41,343 bases of DNA from an uncultured bacterium (GTDB lineage Bacteria; Bacteroidota; Bacteroidia; Bacteroidales; Bacteroidaceae): NCBI GenBank assembly GCA_946546825.1, contig CAMNOK010000010.1:1-41343 (forward strand). Direction: 5' to 3'. The notes below the pieces were generated by a model. It saw only the letters and a program-made list of their open reading frames with translations, searched no databases and was not told the origin of the DNA. Position numbers and translations under genes: made by a program. This document shows positions 1-6,240 of the stretch, one piece after another. The stretch's first letter is position 1; every line of letters starts with the position of its first letter.

Positions 1-66
1 AAAGTGGTGGAGTTTAGCTCGGAAAGTCATTGACTTTAGCTCGAAAAGTGGGGGAGTTTTTTAGGA
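1..66. repeat. Three 22-bp tandem direct repeats at the window edge
   Basis: Units lie at 1-22, 23-44 and 45-66. All begin AAAGT, and all have GA followed by G or C and TTT near the middle. Units 1 and 2 share TTTAGCTCG exactly; unit 3 diverges at its 3' end. Further copies may lie to the left. Closely spaced repeats of about 20 bp containing a GTGG-n-GAGTTT-like core are typical of the transposase-binding ends of IS21-family elements, so this may be such an element's end with its genes outside the window. The repeats are seen directly; the IS21 link is inference. Confidence 0.55.
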
Positions 67-81
67 TCGAAACAAATGAAA

Positions 82-120
82 AAGCCCTGTCCACTCCCTT
101 TTGGGTGGTGGACAGGGCTT
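82..120 (-). terminator. Rho-independent terminator of the left accessory cluster
   Basis: Read on the minus strand, this is a long GC-rich hairpin (AAGCCCTGTCCAC paired with its complement, plus CCC/GGG closing a four-base loop) running directly into a T-run. It lies 22 bp past the stop of the small protein gene at 142-255 and would end the HU/small-protein transcript. Confidence 0.85.
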
Positions 121-141
121 GTCAGAGTCTGGCTGATGGAG

Positions 142-255
142 TTATCCTATCTGTGCGGTGCAAGAGATGACGCCTAAGGATGTGCCGATGGCCGTAAGGA
201 TGGTAATGGCAATCTGGATGATGTACTTGATGGTTTCTGTCTTTCTTGTGTTCAT
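142..255 (-). CDS. Smalltalk-type small membrane peptide (37 aa)
   Basis: This 37-codon gene encodes a charged N-terminus (MNTRKTETIK), one hydrophobic helix rich in Ile, Ala and Thr (about residues 11-31), and a short tail with one Cys. The pattern K-x-I-x-Q-x-x-I-x-x-L-T-A-I-x-T-x-L-G-V-x-S-C fits the tiny Bacteroidetes proteins annotated as 'smalltalk protein', whose function is unknown and which sit beside HU-like DNA-binding proteins and cell-wall amidases or peptidases. That is exactly the context here: an HU-like gene ends 67 bp upstream and an M15 peptidase precedes it. An in-frame ATG at 294 would add 13 basic residues. I preferred the shorter form because it matches the usual length of the family. 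A strong terminator follows. The Cys at residue 32 lies after the helix, but the protein is too short to call a lipoprotein confidently. Confidence 0.7.
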   Translation of the reverse strand: MNTRKTETIKYIIQIAITILTAIGTSLGVISCTAQIG

Positions 256-321
256 TTTCGTCTTTGACTTTTTACCTTTAGGATTGTTAAACATCTTTCA
301 TGAAGTACGAATCATGCAGCC

Positions 322-771
322 TTATTCGCCGTCGTTGCCGTCGTTGCCGTCCTTGACGACATCGTTCTGGGCGGTCTCCTTATACTGCAGGCCACTGAGA
401 AGAGCCTTGCTGCGGCTGTTGCTGGCACGGTCAATCTTCTGTTCAGGCAGGAAGATGACGTGAGCACCCTTGATGTTGTGGAGAGGGTTGAAGGCCTTAG
501 CGGTGAGGGCGGGTGAGGTGCTGATGCCAATCTTGAAACGTCCGAAGTCATCGATGACAACAACCTCTCCGTTCTGCATGTGACGCTTCATGACGCGTAC
601 CATCTCCTTGATGACGGCATAGACGTCAGACTCCTTGACAGAGACATTTTCCTCTATCTCCAAAGAGAGTTGCTTCATCTTCAGCTCACCGTTGTGTACG
701 GCACGGGCATACCACTTGCCATTGGTTGCACTCTTCTCATTGTTGTTCTGATACAGCTTGTAGTTCAACAT
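322..771 (-). CDS. HU-like DNA-binding protein (149 aa)
   Basis: Likely a nucleoid-type DNA-binding protein of the HU/IHF superfamily, in the extended 'HU-related' subgroup common in Bacteroidetes. The N-terminal half has the features of that subgroup: a strand pair with KWYARAVHNGELK, then helices containing SVKESDVYAVIKEMVRVM. The VVIDDFGRFKI stretch (about residues 76-86) corresponds to the conserved Gly-(Phe/Leu)-Gly-x-Phe region at the base of the DNA-binding arm. The C-terminal 35 residues are charged and end in an Asp/Gly/Asn repeat. The start at 771 was chosen because an AAGGAG Shine-Dalgarno (781-786, minus strand) sits 9 bp upstream; extending the frame upstream would run into the peptidase gene. 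It has its own promoter at 838-869. A paralogue lies at 40826-41233. The DNA target is unknown. Confidence 0.85.
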   Translation of the reverse strand: MLNYKLYQNNNEKSATNGKWYARAVHNGELKMKQLSLEIEENVSVKESDVYAVIKEMVRVMKRHMQNGEVVVIDDFGRFKIGISTSPALTAKAFNPLHNIKGAHVIFLPEQKIDRASNSRSKALLSGLQYKETAQNDVVKDGNDGNDGE

Positions 772-837
772 AATTGTTTTCTCCTTTTGTTTTAAATGGT
801 TAGACATTAAGATTTGTTTGCTTCCGGAATGCGTTTG

Positions 838-869
838 CAAAGGTACAACCTCAAATGGCTTTTTGCAAA
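838..869 (-). promoter_or_regulatory. Bacteroidetes-type promoter for the HU-like gene
   Basis: On the minus strand, TTTG (869-866) is followed after exactly 20 bp by TACCTTTG (845-838). This matches the Bacteroidetes sigma-ABfr consensus TTTG-N19-21-TAnnTTTG. Transcription should start near 831, leaving a leader of about 60 nt before the HU start. The box overlaps the last codons of the upstream peptidase gene. Confidence 0.75.
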
Positions 870-1375
870 TTCTTGGTAGATACGTTGCTTGATACATTTG
901 TTGATACTTGTCGGCGGCTTCGCAACGGACGGTAGGAAACATGCAGCCATCGGCTGCCGGTTTGTCGGTTGTGCTCCAGCAGTGCCTGGTCGAAGCAGAT
1001 GTTCTGCTGTTGCAGGTAGTTGATCATGCGCAAGCCTTCCTCTCGTGAGCCCAGTTGAATGTCGGCAGCCTCTCCATAGAGGTGTTGCGAGTGAGTAACG
1101 CCGCCCACGGCGCGGTTGAGTCGTTCGCAGCGGAAGCCGCTGGTGATGCGGATGACACCGAAGCGACGGCGAAGTGGTTCGAGCACATTTTCGCAGAGGG
1201 CTTTGAGCATGGCCACGGCTTCGCGTGGCGGTGTGTTGTCGATGCCCATGTCCATGGCTGTGGCAGAGCGTGTGAATTCACGCAGCTGGAAGTGTTCCGT
1301 CAGCTGCATGTCAGCATAGTTGTTGTTTTGATTCCTTGTCAATCCTTTTCCTCTTGTGTTGTCTTGTGTTTTCAT
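851..1375 (-). CDS. M15-type zinc peptidase (D-Ala-D-Ala carboxypeptidase fold), cytoplasmic or phage-like
   Basis: A 174-residue protein with the zinc signature of the M15A / VanY-like / DUF882 peptidases. HLYGEAAD (His98, Asp105) gives H-x6-D, and WLHVSY supplies the second His (His145). The preceding ITSGFRCERLN stretch is the usual SGFR motif. Such enzymes cleave peptide stems of peptidoglycan. There is no signal peptide or membrane segment, so export would need another route, as with phage- or contractile-element-borne lysins. The start at 1375 was chosen because the family domain begins near residue 20; an upstream in-frame ATG at 1426 would overlap the preceding gene by 13 bp. The preceding gene ends 38 bp upstream. 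The tail contains a Val/Ser/Asn-rich VSTNVSSNVST stretch. The fold is firm; substrate and physiological role are inferred. Confidence 0.85.
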   Translation of the reverse strand: MKTQDNTRGKGLTRNQNNNYADMQLTEHFQLREFTRSATAMDMGIDNTPPREAVAMLKALCENVLEPLRRRFGVIRITSGFRCERLNRAVGGVTHSQHLYGEAADIQLGSREEGLRMINYLQQQNICFDQALLEHNRQTGSRWLHVSYRPLRSRRQVSTNVSSNVSTKNLQKAI

Positions 1376-1413
1376 GGTTTTCTTTTCTTTTCTGATGATT
1401 CTTCTTCTTTTTA

Positions 1414-1779
1414 TCAGCTGACCCACTCTGTGGCCGGCTGTTCAACGCGCCGCTGAGTCATCATCCACTCGTAGCGTTCCTTCAGACAGCGTTGGCGGAT
1501 GCCTTTGCGCTGGCGCCCGGCAGAAACCATCGACCTCGGGTTGCGGGGAATGCTGACGTGCAGGTTGCGGCAGATGCGGGTCACCATCCATTGGAACGAT
1601 GCCGGTCGCCCCTGCTCGTCGTAGATTTCTCCCCGCTGATAGACCGTGTGAATCATCTCCAGCAGATCGACCTTGGCCAGCTGCCAGCGACGGTTGTCTT
1701 CCGGTTTCAGGCTCAGCAGCCACTCCACGTCGTGCTGCATGTGGAGGCTCACCTCCTCAAAAATCATTTTGTTTTCCAT
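1414..1779 (-). CDS. Hypothetical 121-aa protein, faintly RteC-like at the C-terminus
   Basis: I do not recognise this gene with certainty. It is the first gene of the left cluster and probably shares a transcript with the M15 peptidase. The protein is soluble, mostly helical and very rich in Arg, Trp and Gln. Its C-terminal part (about residues 62-110: G-R-PAS-F then spaced Arg/Lys, RQRKG and a final RYEWMM) is reminiscent of the C-terminal region of RteC, the excision regulator of Bacteroides conjugative elements (PAS ... R-x-RK ... L). I treat that only as a lead. The start at 1779 gives a leading MENKMIFEEV; a second ATG four codons later is also possible. The frame is open further upstream, but translation from there would cross the promoter region. 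Confidence 0.6.
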   Translation of the reverse strand: MENKMIFEEVSLHMQHDVEWLLSLKPEDNRRWQLAKVDLLEMIHTVYQRGEIYDEQGRPASFQWMVTRICRNLHVSIPRNPRSMVSAGRQRKGIRQRCLKERYEWMMTQRRVEQPATEWVS

Positions 1780-1848
1780 GATGTTGTGTTTAAAATGGGT
1801 TAATAAAAAAGATTGGGTGTCGTGGTCGGGTTGTTGACTTTGACGCTG

Positions 1849-1856
1849 CAAAGTTA
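1849..1856 (-). promoter_or_regulatory. Candidate -7 box for the left cluster
   Basis: TAACTTTG on the minus strand matches TAnnTTTG about 70 bp upstream of the start at 1779. No TTTG is present at the ideal 19-21 bp spacing, so only half of the promoter can be supported. Confidence 0.4.
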
Positions 1857-1898
1857 CTGTGCAGTATGGAAATCTTACTTCCATTTCCAAACTTGAGT

Positions 1899-1929
1899 GT
1901 TAAAATCATGCCATACAACTTTTTTTAAC
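1899..1929. promoter_or_regulatory. Inverted repeat GTTAAAA-N17-TTTTAAC
   Basis: Seven-base perfect inverted half-sites lie in the divergent intergenic region, about 50 bp upstream of the -7 box at 1978. The same half-sites occur with a 3-bp spacer at 6081-6097, upstream of the next transcription unit. The region is AT-rich, so chance is possible. Confidence 0.3.
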
Positions 1930-1977
1930 GAAAGGAAAAAGTGTTTTTGTTTATTTCTTGGTTTCAGAAAAAAAGAG

Positions 1978-1985
1978 TATTTTTG
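1978..1985 (+). promoter_or_regulatory. Candidate -7 box for the first PUL enzyme
   Basis: TATTTTTG matches TAnnTTTG, giving a predicted start near 1992 and a leader of about 25 nt. The upstream -33 element is weak: TCTTGG ends 17 bp before the box. Confidence 0.5.
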
Positions 1986-2016
1986 TGGCATCTTATAAGA
2001 ACTAACCATTAGACTC

Positions 2017-5000
2017 ATGATTAAAAATGGCATTTGGATGGCTGCGATGATGATGGCAGTCAGCTTGCAGGTTGTGGCGCAGACCGACGTCACGGCACAG
2101 TATGTTGCGAACCCTTCTTTTGAGAGCAATGAGATTTCTTCGCTCTCCCCTGTGAACAATGATAATGACGGACTGCGTGGCTACACACTGGCCAGCCCTG
2201 CCGGGTGGACGGTGAGCGGCACCTCTGTGACCAGTCTGCTGGTGACGGCCAACTGTTTCACCGACAACAACTTCGGAAAGGTGACCACATTGAGTGACGG
2301 CACGAAAGCCTACTACCTGCGCCAAGGGTGGAGTGGGGGCACCACCACCTTGAAACAGGTGCTTACAGAGCTGAAGAAAGGTAAATACAAATTGCAGGTG
2401 GCTGTGCGTTCAGCCTATGCCAACACGGCATCATCGTCGCTGCGTCTCTCTGCCGGCGGCACTTCAGAAAACTTCTCGTTCAATACCGGAAGCACCAACT
2501 ATTTTGTCTCTGCTCCGTGGACCGACGATGAGGTGAGCTTCGAGTTGGCTGCAGACGGCAATGTGACCATCGAGATGACGGTCAACTGGGTGAGTGGCGG
2601 TTCCTGCATCATGTTCGATAATGTGCGCCTCCTCCAGCTTCCCGATGAATATGTGGAGCCAGAAGAGCCGACAGAACAGAGTGTTGCCAGTCCAACAGAG
2701 GGAGTCATCACCAACGCCTTTGTCAGCGAAAGTCAGATGAAGGACGACCTGCTGCAGATGTTGGCCGACTTCGCCACCTACCTGAAGAACGACTTCCAGA
2801 ACTGTGCCGCCCCGAACAGCGTGGGCGAAGACTGTGGATGCTTCAAGGGAGAGAACACCATGGGCAACAATGAACAGGGTGTGCGCCCCAATGCCGACTT
2901 GTCGATGATTTGTGCTTTCCTCGTGAAGTATGGAAAGGGCAAGGTGACCTTGCCTGCCGGTGTCACCTGGACTGATATCGAGACCATGGCGATGAAATCG
3001 CTTGTTTTTGCTTACAGCACCCATAAGGCCAACAAACTGAAGGTGTGCTCAGGCAACAACTACTGGGGATCTACCTCTACCAGTGATGCCGTCTGGGAGA
3101 GTTCCCTCTGGGCTATGAGTGTAGCCTATAGTGCCTTCTTCCAGTGGGACAAACTCTCAGCCACGCAGAAAGGGTATATCGAGAAACTGCTGAAGGCAGA
3201 ATGTAACTACGAACTCTACCGCAGCATACCCACAGGATATGCCGGAGACACCAAGGCCGAAGAGAACGGATGGGAAGCCGACATCCTGGCGGCAACCCTC
3301 GGACTGTTCCCCAACGACGCATTGGCTTCTAAATGGTTCCAGCGTCTCCGCGAGTTTGCCATCAACAGCTACTCCCACTATAGCGATGCCGACAACCATA
3401 CCGTCATCGATCCCGACTACGACCAGAAGACTGTTGCCGACCTCTACAAAGGTAAAAACCTCTATGATGACTATACCCTGCAGAACCACAATCTCTTCCA
3501 CACCAGCTATCAGAACGTGGTGATGCAGGAACTGGGCGAGGCTGCCCTGGCCCTGAAACTCTTCCAGCAGGAGCTCTATGGCACCGAAACCTGGAAGACC
3601 AATGCCTTGATGCACCATAACAAGGAGGTGCAGACCGAGGTGCTCAACTGGCTGGCACTGGCCGACGGTGAGTTGGCTATGCCCAACGGCAACGACTGGA
3701 GCCTGTTCCTCTACGATCAGATTACCAGCTACTCCACCAATGCCTGCTTCCTGCGCGATGCCGATGCACTGATGCTGGAGAATATGGCCTACAAATATAT
3801 CAAGGCCCGCCAGAAGACCACCACCGACGGATCGTGGCTGTTGCGTGCCGATGTGGGTGCCCGCCGCATGGGTGTCGAGGCCCACCGTGTGATGATGACA
3901 TGGCTCATGCACGAGATACTCTCCACCGCCGATCTCACTGCCACCGACTGGAACGACTTCCGCAACCGTCACAGCGAAGCACGGAAGATAGAGACACAGA
4001 ACATTGTGCGCGCCTATACCCCCGACCGCTTCACCACCTTCTCGTGGTCAACAGGCTTGAGCAGCTACACGGGCTACATTGCTTCCGACAGTCCCGACAA
4101 AAACAAAATCATCGTCCCCTTCCGTGCCAACAACACCGGAAACTTCCTGGGCTGGTACACCGTCGGTGGCAAGGGCACCAATGCCACACCCGTAGTGAAT
4201 GGTATCTATGAACTGAAGGGCAACGCCTGGACCATGAACGGAGAGCTGAACACCAACGATGCTGCGTTGAACAACCACTTCGCCATTTTCTCCACACCAG
4301 GCAACGCCGTCATCTACTTGGACTATGTGACAGCCAACACCACCGCCACCATCACCAAGGAGCAGGGTGGACTGATGGCCATCTCCGTAGATGAGCTGAC
4401 ACGTCCCACCCGCACCCTCTACACAGCTAAGGGCGAAGGCATGACCCACACACAGTCTGACGGCGCACAGATGAAGAGATTCGACACCGACTGGCTGAAC
4501 ATCGACAACGAGCTGGGCTTCGTTGCTAAAGGCGACAAGCAGATGGCCTTCGGTGACCGTGCCAACAACAACTCCGTCATGACGGCCAAGCTCTATCCGC
4601 TGTTCAGTGAACAAAGCAGGAACGTGCAGGCCGGACAGGTGGTCGATCGACGACATGTAGTCTATTATAGTAAGGTCGATGCCGCCACAACAGCACAACT
4701 CTGTCAGAACCTCATTGACCTGAAGGACCGCGTACCAGATGGATGGAACGGTGTGATGGCCTTCGACCCCGACGGGACAGGCTACTTGTTGCTCACCAAC
4801 TTCATGAGCGACAAGAAGTGTACATTGCCGGAAATCAACACACCCTACGGATACCCCGTGCTGACCAGTGCCACGGGAGCCTATGCCGTGGAGATGAACC
4901 ACAGTATCGCTGCTACCGTTAAATTCTATGCCGAGGACGGCGGCCTGCGCACTGTGCAGGATAAAGACAATGCCAACATAGCCTACTTAGAAAGCACTTC

Positions 5001-6036
5001 GTCCGAAGAACGAGAATATACGGTCAACGTCGTGACTACAACCGGTGTGAAACCGGTGAAGTTTACCACGGCAGGCTGTGTGAAACTTACCCTCGACGGT
5101 GAGGACGTGCTCGTAGAGGAGGCTTCCTTCCCTTTTGAGAAGGCTGATGACCTCACCGAAGGCTATGAGGACATCACCGGCGGAACCCTGACAAACCCTA
5201 ACTTTGAAGAAGATGCCACCTACGGCAATGCCAACGGAAACGTCACGCTCGGAAGCGTTAGCTATAATCCCTGCTACACCAACAGCGTGAGCGCTGTGAA
5301 CAGCAACTGGCCCAACATCCTTCCCGTGAAGGGTTGGACGGCCGGCAACCAGTTGACGGCCGGCTCCAACTTCTGCCGCATGTACTCCATGCCTTATTCA
5401 CTGACGAAATACTGCGTGAGTCCCTCCAACGTAGGAAACTACGCTGCACGCACCGGACGCATGGTGTCTGACGACGGGGTGGGGGAGCGTACGCTGACCG
5501 TGCTGAACTCATGGACCGTGGGGGCCAACGCCATCACGCAGACTATGTCGCTGACACCGGGCGAATACCGCGTGGTGCTCAACATGAAATATGAGTGTGC
5601 CAACCAGACGTCCAACAGCGGACGGGTGGTAAACACCTCCGGAGGCAATGTCAACACGTCGCTCACCGGTATCAAAATGGGTAGTACCACCGACTATCGC
5701 TACCCCACTGTGGCTAACGAGTGGCAGCAGCTGGCTTACGACTTCATTCTGAACGAAGCCAAGGATGTCACCCTCTCCATGGGCTTCCGCACCTCGCTTT
5801 CGCAGGGCGCTGCCAACAACACCCTACTATATATAGATAATGTTCGCGTACTTAAAAAAATAACGACAGGCATACAGTTGCCCAACACAAGTCTGGCAGT
5901 TTCCAACTCCACCACCATCTACGATCTGAGCGGCCGGAAGGTGATGGATATGCAAGGAAAACGTCAAAAAACAAAGATGAAAAACTTGAAGCCTGGAGTA
6001 TATTTCGTCAACGGAAAAAAGATGGTCGTGAAGTAA
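2017..6036 (+). CDS. Large secreted multimodular PUL protein, possible alpha/alpha-toroid carbohydrate-active enzyme (1339 aa)
   Basis: Signal peptide with cleavage likely after VVA (residue 21). Modules in order: a jelly-roll carbohydrate-binding-like domain starting NPSFES and ending FDNVRLLQL (about 28-210); a Pro/Glu linker; a helix-rich region with many Trp and Tyr (about 230-690); a beta-sandwich region (about 690-1030) containing DNELGFVAKG near 830; a second jelly-roll starting NPNFEED and ending YIDNVRVL (about 1055-1284); and a C-terminal tail from IYDLSGRKV to VNGKKMVVK (1301-1339), like a type IX secretion/sorting tail. Helical plus beta-sandwich order is that of alpha/alpha-toroid polysaccharide lyases and some glycoside hydrolases. 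Candidate catalytic residues cluster at 490-498 (Asn490, His491, His495, Tyr498). I cannot assign a CAZy family. It lies 204 bp before the FAS1-Sus operon and has its own promoter box. Secretion and modularity are clear; enzyme activity is inferred. Confidence 0.75.
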   Translation: MIKNGIWMAAMMMAVSLQVVAQTDVTAQYVANPSFESNEISSLSPVNNDNDGLRGYTLASPAGWTVSGTSVTSLLVTANCFTDNNFGKVTTLSDGTKAYYLRQGWSGGTTTLKQVLTELKKGKYKLQVAVRSAYANTASSSLRLSAGGTSENFSFNTGSTNYFVSAPWTDDEVSFELAADGNVTIEMTVNWVSGGSCIMFDNVRLLQLPDEYVEPEEPTEQSVASPTEGVITNAFVSESQMKDDLLQMLADFATYLKNDFQNCAAPNSVGEDCGCFKGENTMGNNEQGVRPNADLSMICAFLVKYGKGKVTLPAGVTWTDIETMAMKSLVFAYSTHKANKLKVCSGNNYWGSTSTSDAVWESSLWAMSVAYSAFFQWDKLSATQKGYIEKLLKAECNYELYRSIPTGYAGDTKAEENGWEADILAATLGLFPNDALASKWFQRLREFAINSYSHYSDADNHTVIDPDYDQKTVADLYKGKNLYDDYTLQNHNLFHTSYQNVVMQELGEAALALKLFQQELYGTETWKTNALMHHNKEVQTEVLNWLALADGELAMPNGNDWSLFLYDQITSYSTNACFLRDADALMLENMAYKYIKARQKTTTDGSWLLRADVGARRMGVEAHRVMMTWLMHEILSTADLTATDWNDFRNRHSEARKIETQNIVRAYTPDRFTTFSWSTGLSSYTGYIASDSPDKNKIIVPFRANNTGNFLGWYTVGGKGTNATPVVNGIYELKGNAWTMNGELNTNDAALNNHFAIFSTPGNAVIYLDYVTANTTATITKEQGGLMAISVDELTRPTRTLYTAKGEGMTHTQSDGAQMKRFDTDWLNIDNELGFVAKGDKQMAFGDRANNNSVMTAKLYPLFSEQSRNVQAGQVVDRRHVVYYSKVDAATTAQLCQNLIDLKDRVPDGWNGVMAFDPDGTGYLLLTNFMSDKKCTLPEINTPYGYPVLTSATGAYAVEMNHSIAATVKFYAEDGGLRTVQDKDNANIAYLESTSSEEREYTVNVVTTTGVKPVKFTTAGCVKLTLDGEDVLVEEASFPFEKADDLTEGYEDITGGTLTNPNFEEDATYGNANGNVTLGSVSYNPCYTNSVSAVNSNWPNILPVKGWTAGNQLTAGSNFCRMYSMPYSLTKYCVSPSNVGNYAARTGRMVSDDGVGERTLTVLNSWTVGANAITQTMSLTPGEYRVVLNMKYECANQTSNSGRVVNTSGGNVNTSLTGIKMGSTTDYRYPTVANEWQQLAYDFILNEAKDVTLSMGFRTSLSQGAANNTLLYIDNVRVLKKITTGIQLPNTSLAVSNSTTIYDLSGRKVMDMQGKRQKTKMKNLKPGVYFVNGKKMVVK

Positions 6037-6080
6037 TCATGACATCAGAACCGATGGGGCATTGAGAAAAGTGCATCCAT

Positions 6081-6097
6081 GTTAAAACACTTTTAAC
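6081..6097. promoter_or_regulatory. Perfect inverted repeat GTTAAAA-CAC-TTTTAAC upstream of the Sus operon
   Basis: A 17-bp palindrome with 7-bp arms. No T-run follows on either strand, so it is not a good terminator. Its centre lies about 66 bp upstream of the start predicted from the -7 box at 6141, a position suited to an activator site. It shares half-sites with 1899-1929. Confidence 0.35.
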
Positions 6098-6140
6098 ACA
6101 AAAAAATGCTAAAAAACTTATTATTTTAAAAATATTATAT

Positions 6141-6148
6141 TAAATTTG
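6141..6148 (+). promoter_or_regulatory. Candidate -7 box of the main PUL operon
   Basis: TAAATTTG matches TAnnTTTG, with a predicted start near 6155 and a leader of about 85 nt that is A-rich, as is common in Bacteroidetes. No clear TTTG lies at the expected upstream spacing, which would fit an activator-dependent promoter. Confidence 0.45.
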
Positions 6149-6240
6149 CCAACGCAAATACTCTGCCTAATGAAGAAAACAAGTAAGAATATCAAACAAA
6201 ACATCAAACAAAAATAACAATAAACTAAATCTTTAAATGT

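Noticed and set aside
158..463. 101-codon plus-strand frame with a hydrophobic start at the left edge
   Set aside because: It lies antisense to the small helix protein and the HU-like gene, both of which have better support (family pattern, AAGGAG site, promoter, terminator).
3157..4902. Two long minus-strand frames inside the 1339-residue enzyme gene
   Set aside because: The plus-strand protein has signal peptide, modules and sorting tail; the antisense frames have none and consist of repetitive Val/Gly/His-rich sequence.
6081..6097. Palindrome after the 1339-residue enzyme gene considered as a terminator
   Set aside because: The stem is only seven A/T-rich pairs and neither strand has an adjacent T-run; kept instead as a possible operator.
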